Shown here piece after piece: positions 39,960 to 53,100 of a DNA stretch of 64,000 nucleotides. Source of the DNA: Panopea generosa (lineage: Eukaryota > Mollusca > Bivalvia > Adapedonta > Hiatellidae); NCBI GenBank assembly GCA_029582155.1, contig CM055895.1, positions 61,605,078 to 61,669,077 on the forward strand, given 5' to 3'. Numbering within the stretch: position 1 is the first letter of the stretch; each line of letters starts with the position of its first letter. Below the pieces are notes generated by a model that saw only the letters and a list, made by a program, of their open reading frames with translations, was not told where the DNA came from and did no database searches. Made by a program: the position numbers and the translations under genes.

Positions 39960-40165
39960 GCACAGTCCAGTGGTCAAGCATCGGACCCAGGATTAGAGGG
40001 TCATGGGTTCGATCCTCCACCACGGCTTTATATGGTGTCCTTGAACAAAATATTTTTTCCACATATGCTTGGTACTAAATCTGCTCTACCAGGAAGATTT
40101 CAGGCATGTTTTGTCTTAAGTTATAACTTGTTTCACAATCAAGTTCAGATTCAAATTCCTCTTTA
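39960..40165 (+). mobile_element. tRNA-like SINE relic
   Basis: 'agtccagtggtcaagcatcg' and 'tcatgggttcgatcctccac' look like A and B boxes. The body with 'caaaatattttttccacat' is shared with 48,795-48,960, so it is a second, older SINE family. Confidence 0.55.
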
Positions 40166-40210
40166 ACTCTTGTTTTGGTGGGGTATGCAATGACATCTAA
40201 ATATATTAAA

Positions 40211-41266
40211 GCAGTTTTCCTCTAGGTATTTCTTTATGGAAACTTACAGCAGTTTCTATTCATGTGTTTGTTTATGGAAACTTTTACAGCAGTTTCTATT
40301 TATGTGTTTGTTTATGGAAACTTTTACAGCAGTTTCTTTTTATGTGTCTGCTTATGGAAACTTTTACAGCAGTTTCCCTTTGGGTATTTGCTTATTGAAA
40401 CTTACAGCAGTTTCTTTTTATGTACCTGCTTATGAAAACTTTTACAGCAGGACACTTTTACAGCAGTTTTTCTTTAGTGATCTGCTTTTGGAAACTTTTA
40501 CAGCAGTTTCTTTTTATGTGTCTGCTTATAGACTCTTTTACAGCCATTTCATTTTGGGTATTTGCTTATGGAAACTTTTACAGCAGTTTCTCTTTATGTG
40601 CCTGCTTATGGAAACTTTTACAGCAGTTTCTCTTTGTTTGCTTATGGAAACATTTACAGCAGTTTCTCTTTATGTGCCTGCTTATGGAAACTTTTACAGC
40701 AGTTTCTCTTTGTTTGCTTATGGAAACATTTACAGCAGTTTCTCTTTATGTGTCTGCTTCTGGAAACTTTTGCAGCAGTTTTTCTTTATGTGTCTGCTTA
40801 TGGAAACTTTTACAGCAGTTTCTCTTTATGCGTCTGTTTATGGAAACATTTACAGCAGTTTCTCTTTATGTGTCTGCTTCTGGAAACTTTTACAGCAGTT
40901 TTTCTTTATGTGTCTGCTTCTGGAAACTTTTGCAGCAGTTTTTCTTTATGTGTCTGCTTCTGGAAACTTTTGCAGCAGTTTTTCTTTATGTGTCTGCTTA
41001 TGGAAACTTTTACAGCAGTTTCTATTTGTGTGTCTGTTTATGGAAACATCTACTAATGGAGACTTTTACAGCAGTTTCTATTTATGTGTCTGCTTATGGA
41101 AACTTTTACAGAAGTTTCTCGTTATGTGTCTGCTTATGGAAACTTTCACAGTAGTTTTTCTTTGTGTATTTTACTTATGGGAAAAAATACAGCAGTTTCT
41201 CTTTATGTGTCTGCTAATGGAATTTTTAACAGCAGTTTGTCTCTAGGTATCTGCTTATGGAAATTG
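40211..41266 (+). repeat. 40-bp tandem repeat, about 26 copies
   Basis: Unit 'cttatggaaacttttacagc' plus 'agtttctctttatgtgtctg'. Because the unit has no stop in any forward frame and 40 is not a multiple of 3, it yields overlapping open frames of up to 336 codons. Their Cys/Phe/Leu-rich translation repeats only because the DNA does, so I do not call a gene. Each unit holds a splice-acceptor-like TTTTACAG. Confidence 0.9.
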
Positions 41267-41269
41267 CTT

Positions 41270-42180
41270 GTGCATCAGGTCAGCAAATTGAGGTTAGTGT
41301 GGCCCTGTATTAAAATTTAAAAATGTTTTTATTAAAGATGGTATTTCAAAGAAAATGTGTCTAACTTCAATCTCTTTTTCATGAAGAGGTGTCCTTTACC
41401 TGTGTTTGGGACCAAATAAGGACCAATTTTCAAATGGCATTAACTAGGTTTCTCTCAAGCCATCCATCAAAAATTTTCAAATCTGGCTAATAAAGGCTAA
41501 AAGAAAATAGGTGATATGTCGTAGTAAGCTTGTACTCTTTTTTTATTGTAAGGACATTAATTGTTTGCTTTTCATGCCATTAAGGAATTAAAGATATCAA
41601 ACAATATATATAGCAACTTGAACAAATTTGGTACTTTCCAAATACTGAAGGTCCAACGCAGTCGCAATATTAAAAGCAAAGAACCCTTAGAATTAATATA
41701 CAGGTTTTGTCATTCTTTATGGTGAACTTTTAATATTAGCATAAGATTCTTACTAAAAAATAAGTATAATTTACAAGTAGAAACATTATGAAACATTTGA
41801 TTGTTAAATAGTTACCTACTTGTCTACAATCATAATGGTGCTCTCTGTGGTTTCATTCCCATCTTTGAAACTACAAACTGTGTACCAGTAAATGACAGGA
41901 CTGGTGTCAAGGTTCAGAGTCAGATTTTATTTTTAGCATACATGTAAAAAATGGAATAATTCCTTATTACACCAAATAATTTGCGAGTTGGTAAAACTAA
42001 TGTGTAAAATAGACACGTTTTTTTATATATGAATATGTTAGATACATGTATATATGTTTATATTAAAAAAAGTACATGTAAGATATAACTTAATAAATGT
42101 TAAAGGTTACAGTTTTATTTCATTTCTTGTAATCCATAAAATTTGTAGGATTTCAGAATCAAATGCTTGGATTCTAGAAT
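41270..42180. other. Intergenic, nothing recognised
   Basis: AT-rich DNA with no exon, repeat unit or inverted repeat that I can support. Confidence 0.5.
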
Positions 42181-42215
42181 CACCGGTCTAGAATAGACCG
42201 TCTTGGTACCCAACC

Positions 42216-42523
42216 CATTGTCAGATACCCACGGGTGTCATTTCCATTACTCTCCATACATCACACGTGGGAAATTATGCTAGCTCTGCAACGTTTTATT
42301 TTAACAAAACAGAACAAAGTACAGCTAATGTTAACATCTTATCAAAATAGCTTTTGCATGAAACTAGCATTGCGTTTGGATAACGTTCCCTTCATGAAAT
42401 CATGAAGGAACCATTCATATGGCTACATGGTGGCTTAGTTAAAACGACGCAAACCTAGTGTAATATCCCACGGGTGATAAACCAAGAGTATCTGAATGTA
42501 TTACACATGGGTATCTGACAATG
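42216..42523. mobile_element. 308-bp MITE with TIRs and 8-bp target duplication (hAT-like)
   Basis: The ends CATTGTCAGATACCC and its complement GGGTATCTGACAATG form matching terminal inverted repeats. 'acccaacc' occurs before the left end (42208-42215) and again at 42525-42532, one base after the right end: an 8-bp target duplication typical of hAT elements. No transposase inside. Confidence 0.75.
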
Positions 42524-43100
42524 CACCCAACCGGGAGACGTTCAAATCGGTTCTCTAAGTTGGATGCCGACAGCAGCAACATTCTAAGAAGGGAGGGGCT
42601 AGTGTATAGTGAATATACGTGTTCACTGTTTAAACAATGGATTTTTTTTAGCTTTTTTGCTGAAGCAATTCACGCTTGTTCTTTGTTAACCCTCGTTAGT
42701 AAATGTCTGCTTGCGGATTTTGACAAGTATCCACATTGAAATTGAAGTAGGGGGCAGTTATTATCTAATGGGGGCAGTAATTATCTACTAGTACATTTGA
42801 GGGAGGTTCCTCCGGGGCCAAGTTTTCAGATCCCTTGCCTTTCACTGTCGAGGTCGTAGATTCAAATTGCACTAAATCCAAAAACACAAAGTTTGCCAAT
42901 TGCTTGCAGAAAGATTATGATTTCTACTCAGATTAATTTGGATATGTCATAGCACTCGAAATGTGTTGAAAATGTGATAAAAAATTTAAACTCCATTGTC
43001 CACAGCAACGTATCTTTCACAGCTAAAGTTGTGGGTTTTGAGCCCAGAGGTCTCTCCAAAGGCTTTGGGTGAGAAAATTTGCTGTTTCTTGTGGATTTTT

Positions 43101-43336
43101 TTGATAGATTGAATATTTAGCATCATTTTATGCCATCGAGGGCCAACACGATCAGTTAACCAAACCACTGTTTCCTGGGATTAACCAGTACTCGAACACA
43201 CCCCATCTTTGCAAGTAACTGATAACTTTCCCACTTGAATCAGTGGTGAAAGACGAATGATTATGAGACACAATGTCGTATATCAATCATCACGGAGACT
43301 GTTGCCGGGCGGGAAATTTGAACTCACGACCCCTGG
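43101..43336 (-). mobile_element. tRNA-derived SINE, copy C, head-truncated
   Basis: Reverse-strand copy of the same family. Tail and body are present, with the B-box region near 43,310-43,330; the A-box part is missing. Confidence 0.8.
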
Positions 43337-43448
43337 ATGTTTCTTGTGGAAGGACAGTTATTCTACACAAGATTTACACATGACCTGCAATGTGCTGAAA
43401 TGATGTTAAATGCTATCAAACTTCACTGAAGTCACGGCTCCTACTAAA

Positions 43449-45243
43449 ACAAGAGGCCCAAGAAGACCTGAGGATGCCCTACTGGCTCATAGTGACCATA
43501 GCACTTTTTGAAATTTCACAATATCATCTTAACAACTTATTGATAACTAATCCCACCACATCCATACTGAACAAAAACTTAATTGCTATGAAAAAGGAAT
43601 TCTTTAAATTCTTTAAATTCCCATACCATTCATTTGTTAAAAAAAATACCCTTCATTTATAAAAAAATATAAAGCACCTGTACAAGACCCTTTTACAACC
43701 CAGCCCTTTGATTTGTCAGAATTTCAATCATCCACTCTTAGGGATTTGTTATGAGCAGAAATGCCTTAGATACTAAAAAGAAGCTTTTTTGTACACATGG
43801 ATGCGAAAATGAAAAAAATCAGTTTTCCCTATAATATTCCTATGTAAAAGTCACATTACACGGCCCCTATTATATCCCAGCCCTTTGATATGCAGAATCT
43901 TCAATCCTTGCTGATGTAAGGATAATTTATATCAAATATTAACAAGTTTGACTGAAAGGTTATTATGAGGAAGCTTTGTGTAAATTCCAAATTTTAACAA
44001 TGTTGCCCCACCCACCCCCTGGCCCCTTATCGAAATTAAATCTTCTTTTTTGAACAAAATTGAATTTATTGTTACTAGACAATGCTTTAGATCTCAAATT
44101 TAACATATCGACACAAATTGACGAAAAAAATGAGAATTTTTCATTTTCCCATAGAATTCCTATGTAAACCTCTGTCCCCTTACAGGATCCCTATACATCC
44201 CAGTGCCCCTTGATTTGTACAAACTTAACTCTTAATCATAGGGATAATTTATATCAAATATGAACAAATCTGACTAACTGGTTATTGAGTATTCCTATAT
44301 AAAACTCAAAGTCCCCTTACAGGGCCCATATAAATACAAGACCCTTGATTTGTACAATCTTTAAACCCATACTCATTGGGATAATCTATATCAAGTATGA
44401 ACAAATTTGACTGCCCGGTTGTTGAGAAGATTTTTAAAAATGTTCTATTTAAACCCTTTTTTGATCCACCTTGGCCCATTATAGAAAGCGATTTCTCCTT
44501 ATTGAACTAAATTTTATTTCCTATGACTAGACGATACTTCTGAACTCAAATTAAATTATAATTTTGCATAAATAGATGAAAAAAAGGGAATATTCCGATT
44601 TCCCATAGGATCCCTATGTAAAATTATAAGTCCCCTTACAGGGCCCCTATAAATATTAGCCCCTTAATTCTTATCTGCAATCAAACCCCTACACACAGGA
44701 ATAATTTATGCCAAATATAAACAAATCTGACATAATGGTTATTAAGAAAACAATTTTTGTAATTCCCAATTTTTACTCCCAATTTTTTTGGGGCCCCTCC
44801 TGACCCCTTAGGACAGTCAGTATTTTTTACAAATCTGAACCTGCTTGACCAAACAATGCTTCTGTGAAAATAAAGGCAAAATCTGTTGTTTTTTTAAAAA
44901 AAAAATGTATAATGACATGCGTCCCCTAATTGAACTCGCAGGGCGAGGTCATTTTTAACCCCAGGGACACCATTTGAACAAATTTAACAGAACTATAGTT
45001 GGTTATCATTACTACATAAATATTTTCAAAATCTGTTGGGCGGTTCACAAGAAGATCTTTAAATTTTGGACTATTTTTATTAACGGCAGCAGTCTTGAAT
45101 TTCAGATTGAAAAAAAAATCTTAATAGTCTCCTATGCAACAGAAACAACCATGTGAAGTTTTGAGAATAATTGGCCTAGTGGTTTCAGAGAAAGTGCTAC
45201 TAATGCACGACAGACGACGGACAATGCGCAATCACCAGTAGAG
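43449..45243 (+). repeat. Diverged ~300-bp dispersed repeat block
   Basis: Begins 'aagaggcccaagaagacctg' and ends 'gcacgacagacgacggacaa'. In between 'cctatgtaaa', 'cttacagggcccctat', 'ataatttatatcaaatat' and 'aacaaatctgac' recur every ~280-330 bp. Start and end phrases resemble a repeat widespread in bivalves (recalled, not searched). No gene seen. Confidence 0.65.
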
Positions 45244-45249
45244 CAAAAT

Positions 45250-46540
45250 ATAGGTAGATTCTGAAATGGGCGCAATTGCTGGAATAATAATACATTCAGA
45301 ATGCCATTACATGTACATCTCAAATTATTTATAATAATTATCATCAACAGTTTGAATTGAATTGCATCCAAACAGCTCTGTTGTCCATGTTAAGATGCTA
45401 TACAATTATAGAAAGGGATAAAACTCTTAATATGCTCCACTTCATGTCAATTATTATCGCCAAGTTCCAACTGAATTGCATCAAAAGTGCAAGAGTTAGT
45501 GTCACAAGGTAAATATTCACTATATTATATAGCTATAATAAAATATGGCAAAGGAGTGTTTTTCCAGGATACATGATCTAATAGGAATGCCGCAGGAATA
45601 TGTCCCTGTCTACTCCATGTTGATTATTGCCTTAACGTTTCAACTGAATACCATCAAAACAAGGAAAAATTAGCCTTACAAGTCAACATCTCAATAGTAG
45701 ATAATGTAATTTTTATGTTCCTTTACACAGCAAAATCATGTCACACTCCTTCTTCAAGTAATCAAGTTTATCCAGTATATTGTATCAATAAAGTTGTTCA
45801 AGTTGTTTAATTAACATAAAGATGGTGGTTGTAAATATATCAATACAAAATCACTGTGTTGTATTTGTTTATTTATTCAAATTATTTGGTTTGTACATCT
45901 AATTTCATTTAATGTTTGTATTCACTTTTTATTTTACCATATATCCTCGATCTGTAAACCAATCTTGAAAACTTTGATGGGTTAAATACTAATTGCTAAT
46001 TATCACAATACACAGGTTTTGTATGTTCAAATAGTTAGATTTACTGAAACAATTATCATCTGACAGCAGTATGGCAGTTAGTATACTGCAGCGTGTAACC
46101 ACTTTCATTTCAACTACTGTATGGAGACGTGCTGCATCTAAGCAACTGATGTTTTTTACCATTGACCAACCAGTGAAATTTTACAGAAAAGGATAGCCGA
46201 TAAGCAAATTCAGTAGCAGATACCCATAGGGAGAATTTTTACAATTATTTTGATAATCATTTTAATTCTATTTTTATCCCAAGCCAAAATTGATGTGCAG
46301 TTCCCAAGCTCTGGCTAGTTATAACAACCCATGAATGAATGAATAGGGTTTTACGGCTCCCTGAAACCACACAGGGGTTGATAATTTAACCACAATAGCG
46401 AATATGACAAAAAATGATAAAATGAACATGACACCCATTCAGAGGATTCCTACCCCTCTGCAAAGATTGACAGTGATTCTATTCTTAGCCAGAACCACAC
46501 GGGCTTATAACAATCAAACATTGATTTAAAGTACATGTGC
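45250..46540. other. Intergenic between converging genes
   Basis: Weak repeats at 45,360-45,680 ('ccaactgaattgcatcaaaa' and a diverged second copy) and a possible dispersed element at 46,320-46,520 ('gaatgaatagggttttacgg'). No gene. Confidence 0.4.
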
Positions 46541-46541
46541 C

Positions 46542-46547
46542 TTTATT
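46542..46547 (-). terminator. RSL1D1 polyadenylation signal
   Basis: AATAAA on the minus strand about 170 nt after the RSL1D1 stop codon; no better hexamer is seen nearer the stop. Confidence 0.5.
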
Positions 46548-46716
46548 TGAACTGGCACTAAGAGATATTTCTCACCAAGGTTCAGGAAAAAAATCATGTT
46601 TTCAAGAATCATCACATGATAAATAGATGATATTAGACATTCACAGATGATGACTTGTGAAATATGTATAGGATAAAATATTAAGTGGGTTTTACATTTC
46701 ATTCTTAAAATATAAA

Positions 46717-47150
46717 TTATGCCGGTTTCTTTACTTTTCTCATTTTTTTCACTGCTTTTGTTCTTGATGGTTTTCCACCTTTTACTGCTTTTTCATCTTT
46801 ATTTTCAATGTCTTGTGATTTTACCAATGTTTTTCTTGCAGTAGTTTTTGTTGTTTTCTTTCCCTTAGTTTTCTTTTTATTTGTTTTAATTTTTGTTTTT
46901 CCTGTAGAAATGTTTTCATCCATTTCTTCCTTTACTTCAAGTTTTGGCTTCTTTGCCACTACTTCTTTGATGCCTTCTTCTCTATCACGCATTCTTTTCA
47001 ATTCCTTTGCCTCTTCTTTCTTTGATAAGACACGCACAAAGCCATTTGGACGAACCAGAACTTTTCCTTGCTCAACTGTAGTAACATCATCAATGTAGGT
47101 TGCTACTGCTTTAACCTTCACCTCAGGCATGTCAATGTCATTAGGAGCTC
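46717..47150 (-). CDS. RSL1D1: RSL1D1 exon 7, basic C-terminal tail
   Basis: Acceptor CCTTGCAG. The exon starts with GAPNDIDMPE and ends KKVKKPA or close to it, then TAA at 46717-46719. Most of the exon is a Lys/Glu/Arg-rich region (KKEEAKELKRMRDREE, repeated KK-T-K runs), likely disordered and nucleolar-targeting. Terminal residues read MRKVKKPA. Confidence 0.9.
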
Positions 47151-50100
47151 CTGCAAGGTCAAAGGTCATCAATATAAAATGTCAGTAAGACTGGTTTAGT
47201 ACATGAATTCATCCTACAACATGAATCAGTATGCTGTTTTTTACACTGATAATGGTCATTAATAGCAACCTAACTTTGTTTGCATGATGGCTCCAGTTAA
47301 ATCTTGATAGTCATAGTTATACAACACAATGGATTAAATTATTTTTGAAATTTACAGAGCAGCAAGTGCAGTTTTTATGAAGATCAAATGAAAATTGTGG
47401 TAGTTTCAAGATAGCTATTCAAAGTTTATTATTAAATTAAACCAGTTCAAGATATAATTTTATGGTTGTAAAACTAATGTGCCAGTTTGATGAAGATCCA
47501 ATAAAAAAGCAGTTGTTGGAGTTAACAAAGCTGAGAGTAAAGAGATAGATGACAGACAAAACAACACTTCGAGACTTTGACTGAGGTGCCCAAGCTAAAC
47601 ACATAAAAACTGCATGCACTAAATGTATTACTTGTACTTTTTTTCTTTTTCATCAAAGCCTTACCAAAGCTAACATAAAGCGGTACAGCTGTTGTGTCTG
47701 ATGATTTAATATACAGGTTACGAATGTTTGCCACCCCCCCAGGAACTTTTTCTGCAATCTGATTGGCTACCGCAAGTGTGTTGTCAACTATTTCTTCTTT
47801 ACTCATATCACTGTGAGCAATGTAGGCCATACTGAAATAAAAGTTAGTCGTTTATGCATAAATTACACCTTTCACATGCAATAATATCTACTTAATGGCT
47901 TTACACAGAACTGCCTTTAATTACTTTTAGCTGAAAAATAATTATCTGCCCCATTTATAACACATCCAATTGTCAGTCATGTTTTTGTGAAATGCCATTT
48001 GTTAACACTTTGGACTTCTCAGAAATGAATCACATGTCGATCATGTGATGCAAAGTGTGTGCAAGTAGAATGTCAACATTTCAAAACAAAGGTATTTTTG
48101 TCCAAATTATCAATACGTCAAAAAATATAACAGGATTCAAAAAAAAAAATGTAAGTACTATAAATTTAGCAGTTAAGTTCATTGATTTTATAAGTCCCTC
48201 TAAAATCAAATTTTCAAACAAGACTAAAGAGCAAGTATGAGGGAGAGATCTGTATGTTTTTACCTGGAGGACCCTGTTCCTTGTAGGATACACCTACTGT
48301 TATGTACCACTGTTTCTATCTCATTCTTCACATCTTTTGACCCAAGATTTATCTGCAACGGACATGTCCTGAAATCAGAGAAACACAAAACTCATTACAG
48401 AAATTCAAATAAATATATCCCTAGCCATCTGGTTTTTTTTTGAGCCGGGCCCAATTAGCTCAATCGGTTACGCGTCTGACTATCAATCCAGGGATCGTGA
48501 GTTCGAATCCCCGCCCGGCAACAGTCTCCGTGATGATTGATATACGACATTGTGTCTCATTATCATTCTTCTCTCACCGCTGATTCAAGTGGAAAAGTTA
48601 TCAGTTTCTTGCGGGTGTGCTCGAGTACTGGTTAATCCCAGGAAACAATGGTTAGGTTAACTGATCGTCTGTTAGCCCTTGATGGCATAAAAATGACGCT
48701 AAATATTCAATCAATCAATCAACATTATTTTTTTGAATGGGGTTTGGCACCATTTTCACCACATTATACAGGTTAATATGTATGGCACCCTGTGGCATGC
48801 ATGGTGTAACTAGTGATACAGCACTGAATCCAGGATTGAAGAGTTGTGGGTTTGATCCCCTGTCATGGTTATGTGTTGAATTTGGCAAAATATTTTTTCT
48901 GCTAATGCTTAGAACTGGTTTTACCCATGGAAGATAAAACTGGTTTTACCCATGGAAGATATCAAAGAAGATTTACAAAAACTTGTTTCACAATGAATGT
49001 AAATTCACTACCACATTTATTGGTAGAGGGAGACTTCAAGAGTGAATCTGAGTCCTTCTCTAACTAATTGGTTATTTTTTCCATAAAGTTTTTGGACCAA
49101 GCTAGGATCAAACCCATGGCCTCAGTGGTGAGAATGAACCTATTTGGCCATAGAAATTTTCTCTTTTCTAAAAACGATGATGATGAACAATAAAGCATAA
49201 TAAAATTTCAGTCTGGAATTACACAACTTGTTGAGGTTTGATTTTTTAGGTAAATACTGGTATTTTAGTATACTGTTATTTATAAAATACTGTACACTTC
49301 AGACCAATGCAGTTCTCCATGTCTTCCACTTGCTATAGTACCTTCATGAAACACCAGAAACAAAGGTTCATAAACAGACCGGAGAGCGATTTCCCCACCA
49401 CACAAATCTACGCCAGAAAAATAATCCAGAGAACCTTTTGTTTGTCTGCTAATATTAAGCATAATTTTTATGCCATTAAGGGCTAGCAGATGATCAGTTA
49501 ATCTAACCACTCTTTCCTGGAATCTGATAACTTCTCATTTGAATCAGTGATGAGAGACAAATGACAATAAGACACAATATAGTATAAACTAAGAGGTATA
49601 AACCTTTGAGAAAGACAATTCAAGTAATACCTCTTGAAAAATATTCATAATCAAAATTTACCTTCAATGGCACTACTGTATTGTCGTCTACCCAGTAACA
49701 TTAATCTAGGGAACAAGATTTTTGTCAAGATTTACTGGTATCAAGTTCTAAGAAAAAAATGAAAACAAGGACAAAGTTAATGTATACTTGGTTTACACAC
49801 AATATTATCACTGTCATGTACACTACTTTAGTTTTTAAACCATGTGCACTTTGGAAATATGCACTCATTGAAAAGGTTTCAATGTTAACATTTATACCAA
49901 TTGAATCTTACTTTTTCTTTGCAAAAAATATCTTGCCCAATAGTCCTGGCAGTACTCCAAACACACAACTATCTGCCAGGTAGAGGTCATAAGCTTTGGC
50001 CAAACTGCGCTTTGTGGATGGCATACTGTAGTCTGTACGGAGTGCCTTAATTGGTATTATCTGTGAATATATAAGCAAATTTTAAACATTCAAATGATCA

Positions 50101-53100
50101 GACTTGTGTCAAAGAAAATCGATGTTTGCATGTAAACTGCATACTTGATTTTTTTTAAATAAAAACAAATATAGAGGATATAGACTTACAATGAATGCAT
50201 TCAAAATTACAATAAAAACATGCAGGTTATCATGATACTGGTGTTGGGTGTAACTGTTATACTGGATTGTTATATTAGACATACACTTTAAGATACGAAA
50301 ACACAGGGTTTATTTGGAAATGAAAAAATGGCAACAATATATGAAGTACATGTACCAAGTTATTTAGTAACATCCAAAGTAACAACAAATAACACCAACA
50401 GACACAAATTAATACTGTAGCATATGAACATATACACTCGTGCTAGATATGCTGAGCTTTAATATGTCTTCCTGTGTTGTGTTTTCCTATCTCTTCCTGT
50501 GTTGTGTTTTCATATCTCTTCCTGTGTTGTATTTTCATATCTCTTTTTTTCATATCTCTTCCTGTGTTGTGTTTTCATATCTCTTCCTGTGTTGCATTTT
50601 CATGTCTCTTCATGTGTTGCATTTTCATACCTCTTCTTGTGTTGTGTTTTCATATCTCTTCCTGTGTTGCATTTTCATGTCTCTTCATGTGTTGCATTTT
50701 CATACCTCTTCTTGTGTTGTGTTTTCATATCTCTTCCTGTGTTGCATTTTCATATCTCTTCCCGTGTTGTGTATTCATATCTCTTCCTGTGTTGCATTTT
50801 CATGTCTCTTCGAGTGTTGCATTTCATACCTCTACTTGTGTTGTGTTTTCATATCTCTTCCTGTGTTGCATTTTCAAATCTCTTCCCGTGCTATATTTTA
50901 ATATCTCTTCCTGTGTTGTGTTTTCATATCTCTTCCTGTGTTGTGTTTTCATATCTCTTGAATGTATATATATCAACAGGAATTCAATTTTTATGAAATC
51001 ATAAGCAGCATTTGTCTTGAAATAGTACTCAATGTCATGCCACCATTAACATGAAAACATGTTCTACAACAGCTATAATGTGCGAGGGGGGATCAGAAAG
51101 TTTGTAGACTTTTGCCATAACTTATTTATATCCATTATAAAATGCACAATAGTGTTATTGTATTTGACATTAATGTATATGGGACATATTTTGAAAATTT
51201 TAGTATGATATGTCAACTATTAAAAAAATAAGACGCTATTCAAAGCACAGCAGCTAGATATGATGATGTTGTATTCAACAAAAAACAAAGTAAATATTTT
51301 AAACAGGTGCTTTTGTATCCAATTTACTGAGTCACTCCTCAAAAAACTCTCCTCCGTGGTCTACACGTTTTTGCCACCATTTACACCATTGAATAAATAT
51401 GTTAATGTAATCTGAAGATGGTTAACTGGACAAAAAATTATGTAAAACATGCTTTAATTCCAATATGTTTTTTTAGATGCACATAATTGTTACTAATTTT
51501 TTAAAGGATGTAAACAAGCATACGATACAGCACATTGATACTTTTTATTTAAAAATAAAACCCGTTTTGGCAATGCTAAGCTTGTTTGAATAGTAGAGGT
51601 AGAAAAAAAAGAAGCAAGAACTGCCCCGACTACATAAATCGACGTTTCCATAGTTACTACAGAATATAAACTAATGATGGAAAATGATCAAATTTATGCA
51701 AACTGCACATATATAGCGGCACAGGCATTAGAATACAATAAATAAAAAAGTTATGGCAAAAGTACACAAACTTTCTGTTCCCCCCTCGTATGTGTATTAT
51801 ATAACTCGGGTATATAAATTGTCACAAAATATTTCGCACAATCATTATAATATTATGTACCGCTGGGCAGTCCTTAAAAAAATAATTGTTTTCTGTGCTC
51901 CTACCTACTCACTCAAAATTGCAGCTATTCAAACTTTTTTTTCATAATTTCTGTCAATTTTTCTTTAAAATGACTATATGCAAAATCAAAATCTGGCAAA
52001 AAAAAAAATTAGTTACCTACCTACCGACATGAAAAATTCTGGGTCGGAGCACAGCAAACTAACATTTTTTTAAGGATGGCCTCACTGACTACATCAGAAA
52101 AAATAGTTTTCCATAAGGAACTTGATTCATATGCAATTATAAATAGCATCAAACCAACATTAGACGGAATATCGGATATGAGCAAAACAATAAAAGTGTA
52201 AAAGGATTTTTTTCCTTAAAAATATACCCAATATATAAAATAATAATGCACACATGTGTTTGTTTGGATTCATTACATTGAAAATGCAGAAAGTGTTATA
52301 ATAAATAGCATATAAACTTTGATCAGTATTTGTTTAGCCCATATCTATAACAGTTGGTCATTTAAATGTAGCAAATTATGATTTTTTAAATTTTAGAATT
52401 GGTTAAAAACATTATTTTTTCCCTTATGTATACATGTATTATGCCTAGATAATATTCACTGAACTCTTATTGCCATAAGGGTATTTTCTACTTGCCAAAA
52501 TAACATACTGGAAAGGTATTTCCTTTGTTGGCAACCATGTTAAGACTTAATGAGAGTTCACACATCAAATGAGTCATGTGATTTATTTTTAAGGGCTATT
52601 TGACCTGTTATATTGGTTACATATTGCTGGATTTTGTTGATCTTAGAATAAGTAAAAATGAAAAGGAAAAGGTCGTCAAACATGATAAATATTTTTAGAA
52701 TAAGGATTTCATCTCAATTTTACCGCTCTGATCAAAATATTGCGTTGTCATATTTTGACAGATTTGACATTACAAATCATTTCTATTTTATTTATAAATG
52801 ATGAGATGCTTTCATTCATTTTAATATAATTCCAGTAGAACTTTGATCGCTCGAACTCACAAGACTGGACAAAATAGTTTGAGTCAGCTGTAGTTCAAGT
52901 CAAGCCTGGTACAACAAACATTATCTTGTACATGGTGTAGAAGTTTAAGTTATTGAATCCCATGTGTACACTTTGAACAGGTGCAATAAATGATGTAAAT
53001 GATGGGTATTTCTTGTTTATTAGGAATATCCAATATACCACATAAGATAATTTTCAAATATAATTAATTGTATTACACTATAATTACTTAATTTACCCTT

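Noticed and set aside
40236-41320. Long Cys/Phe-rich open frames (336, 244 and 164 codons)
   Set aside because: Three overlapping frames of the same 40-bp repeat are open at once, which reflects a stop-free repeat, not selection on one protein.
42521-42739. 72-codon open frame next to the hAT-like MITE
   Set aside because: It starts at the edge of the MITE, has no recognisable domain and no supporting splice or promoter signals.
46808-47098. 96-codon plus-strand open frame, Phe/Val-rich
   Set aside because: Antisense shadow of the Lys-rich RSL1D1 exon 7.
50440-51004. Three overlapping open frames of 153-176 codons
   Set aside because: Produced by the stop-free 25-bp repeat; all three forward frames read a similar Cys/Phe/Ser-rich sequence.
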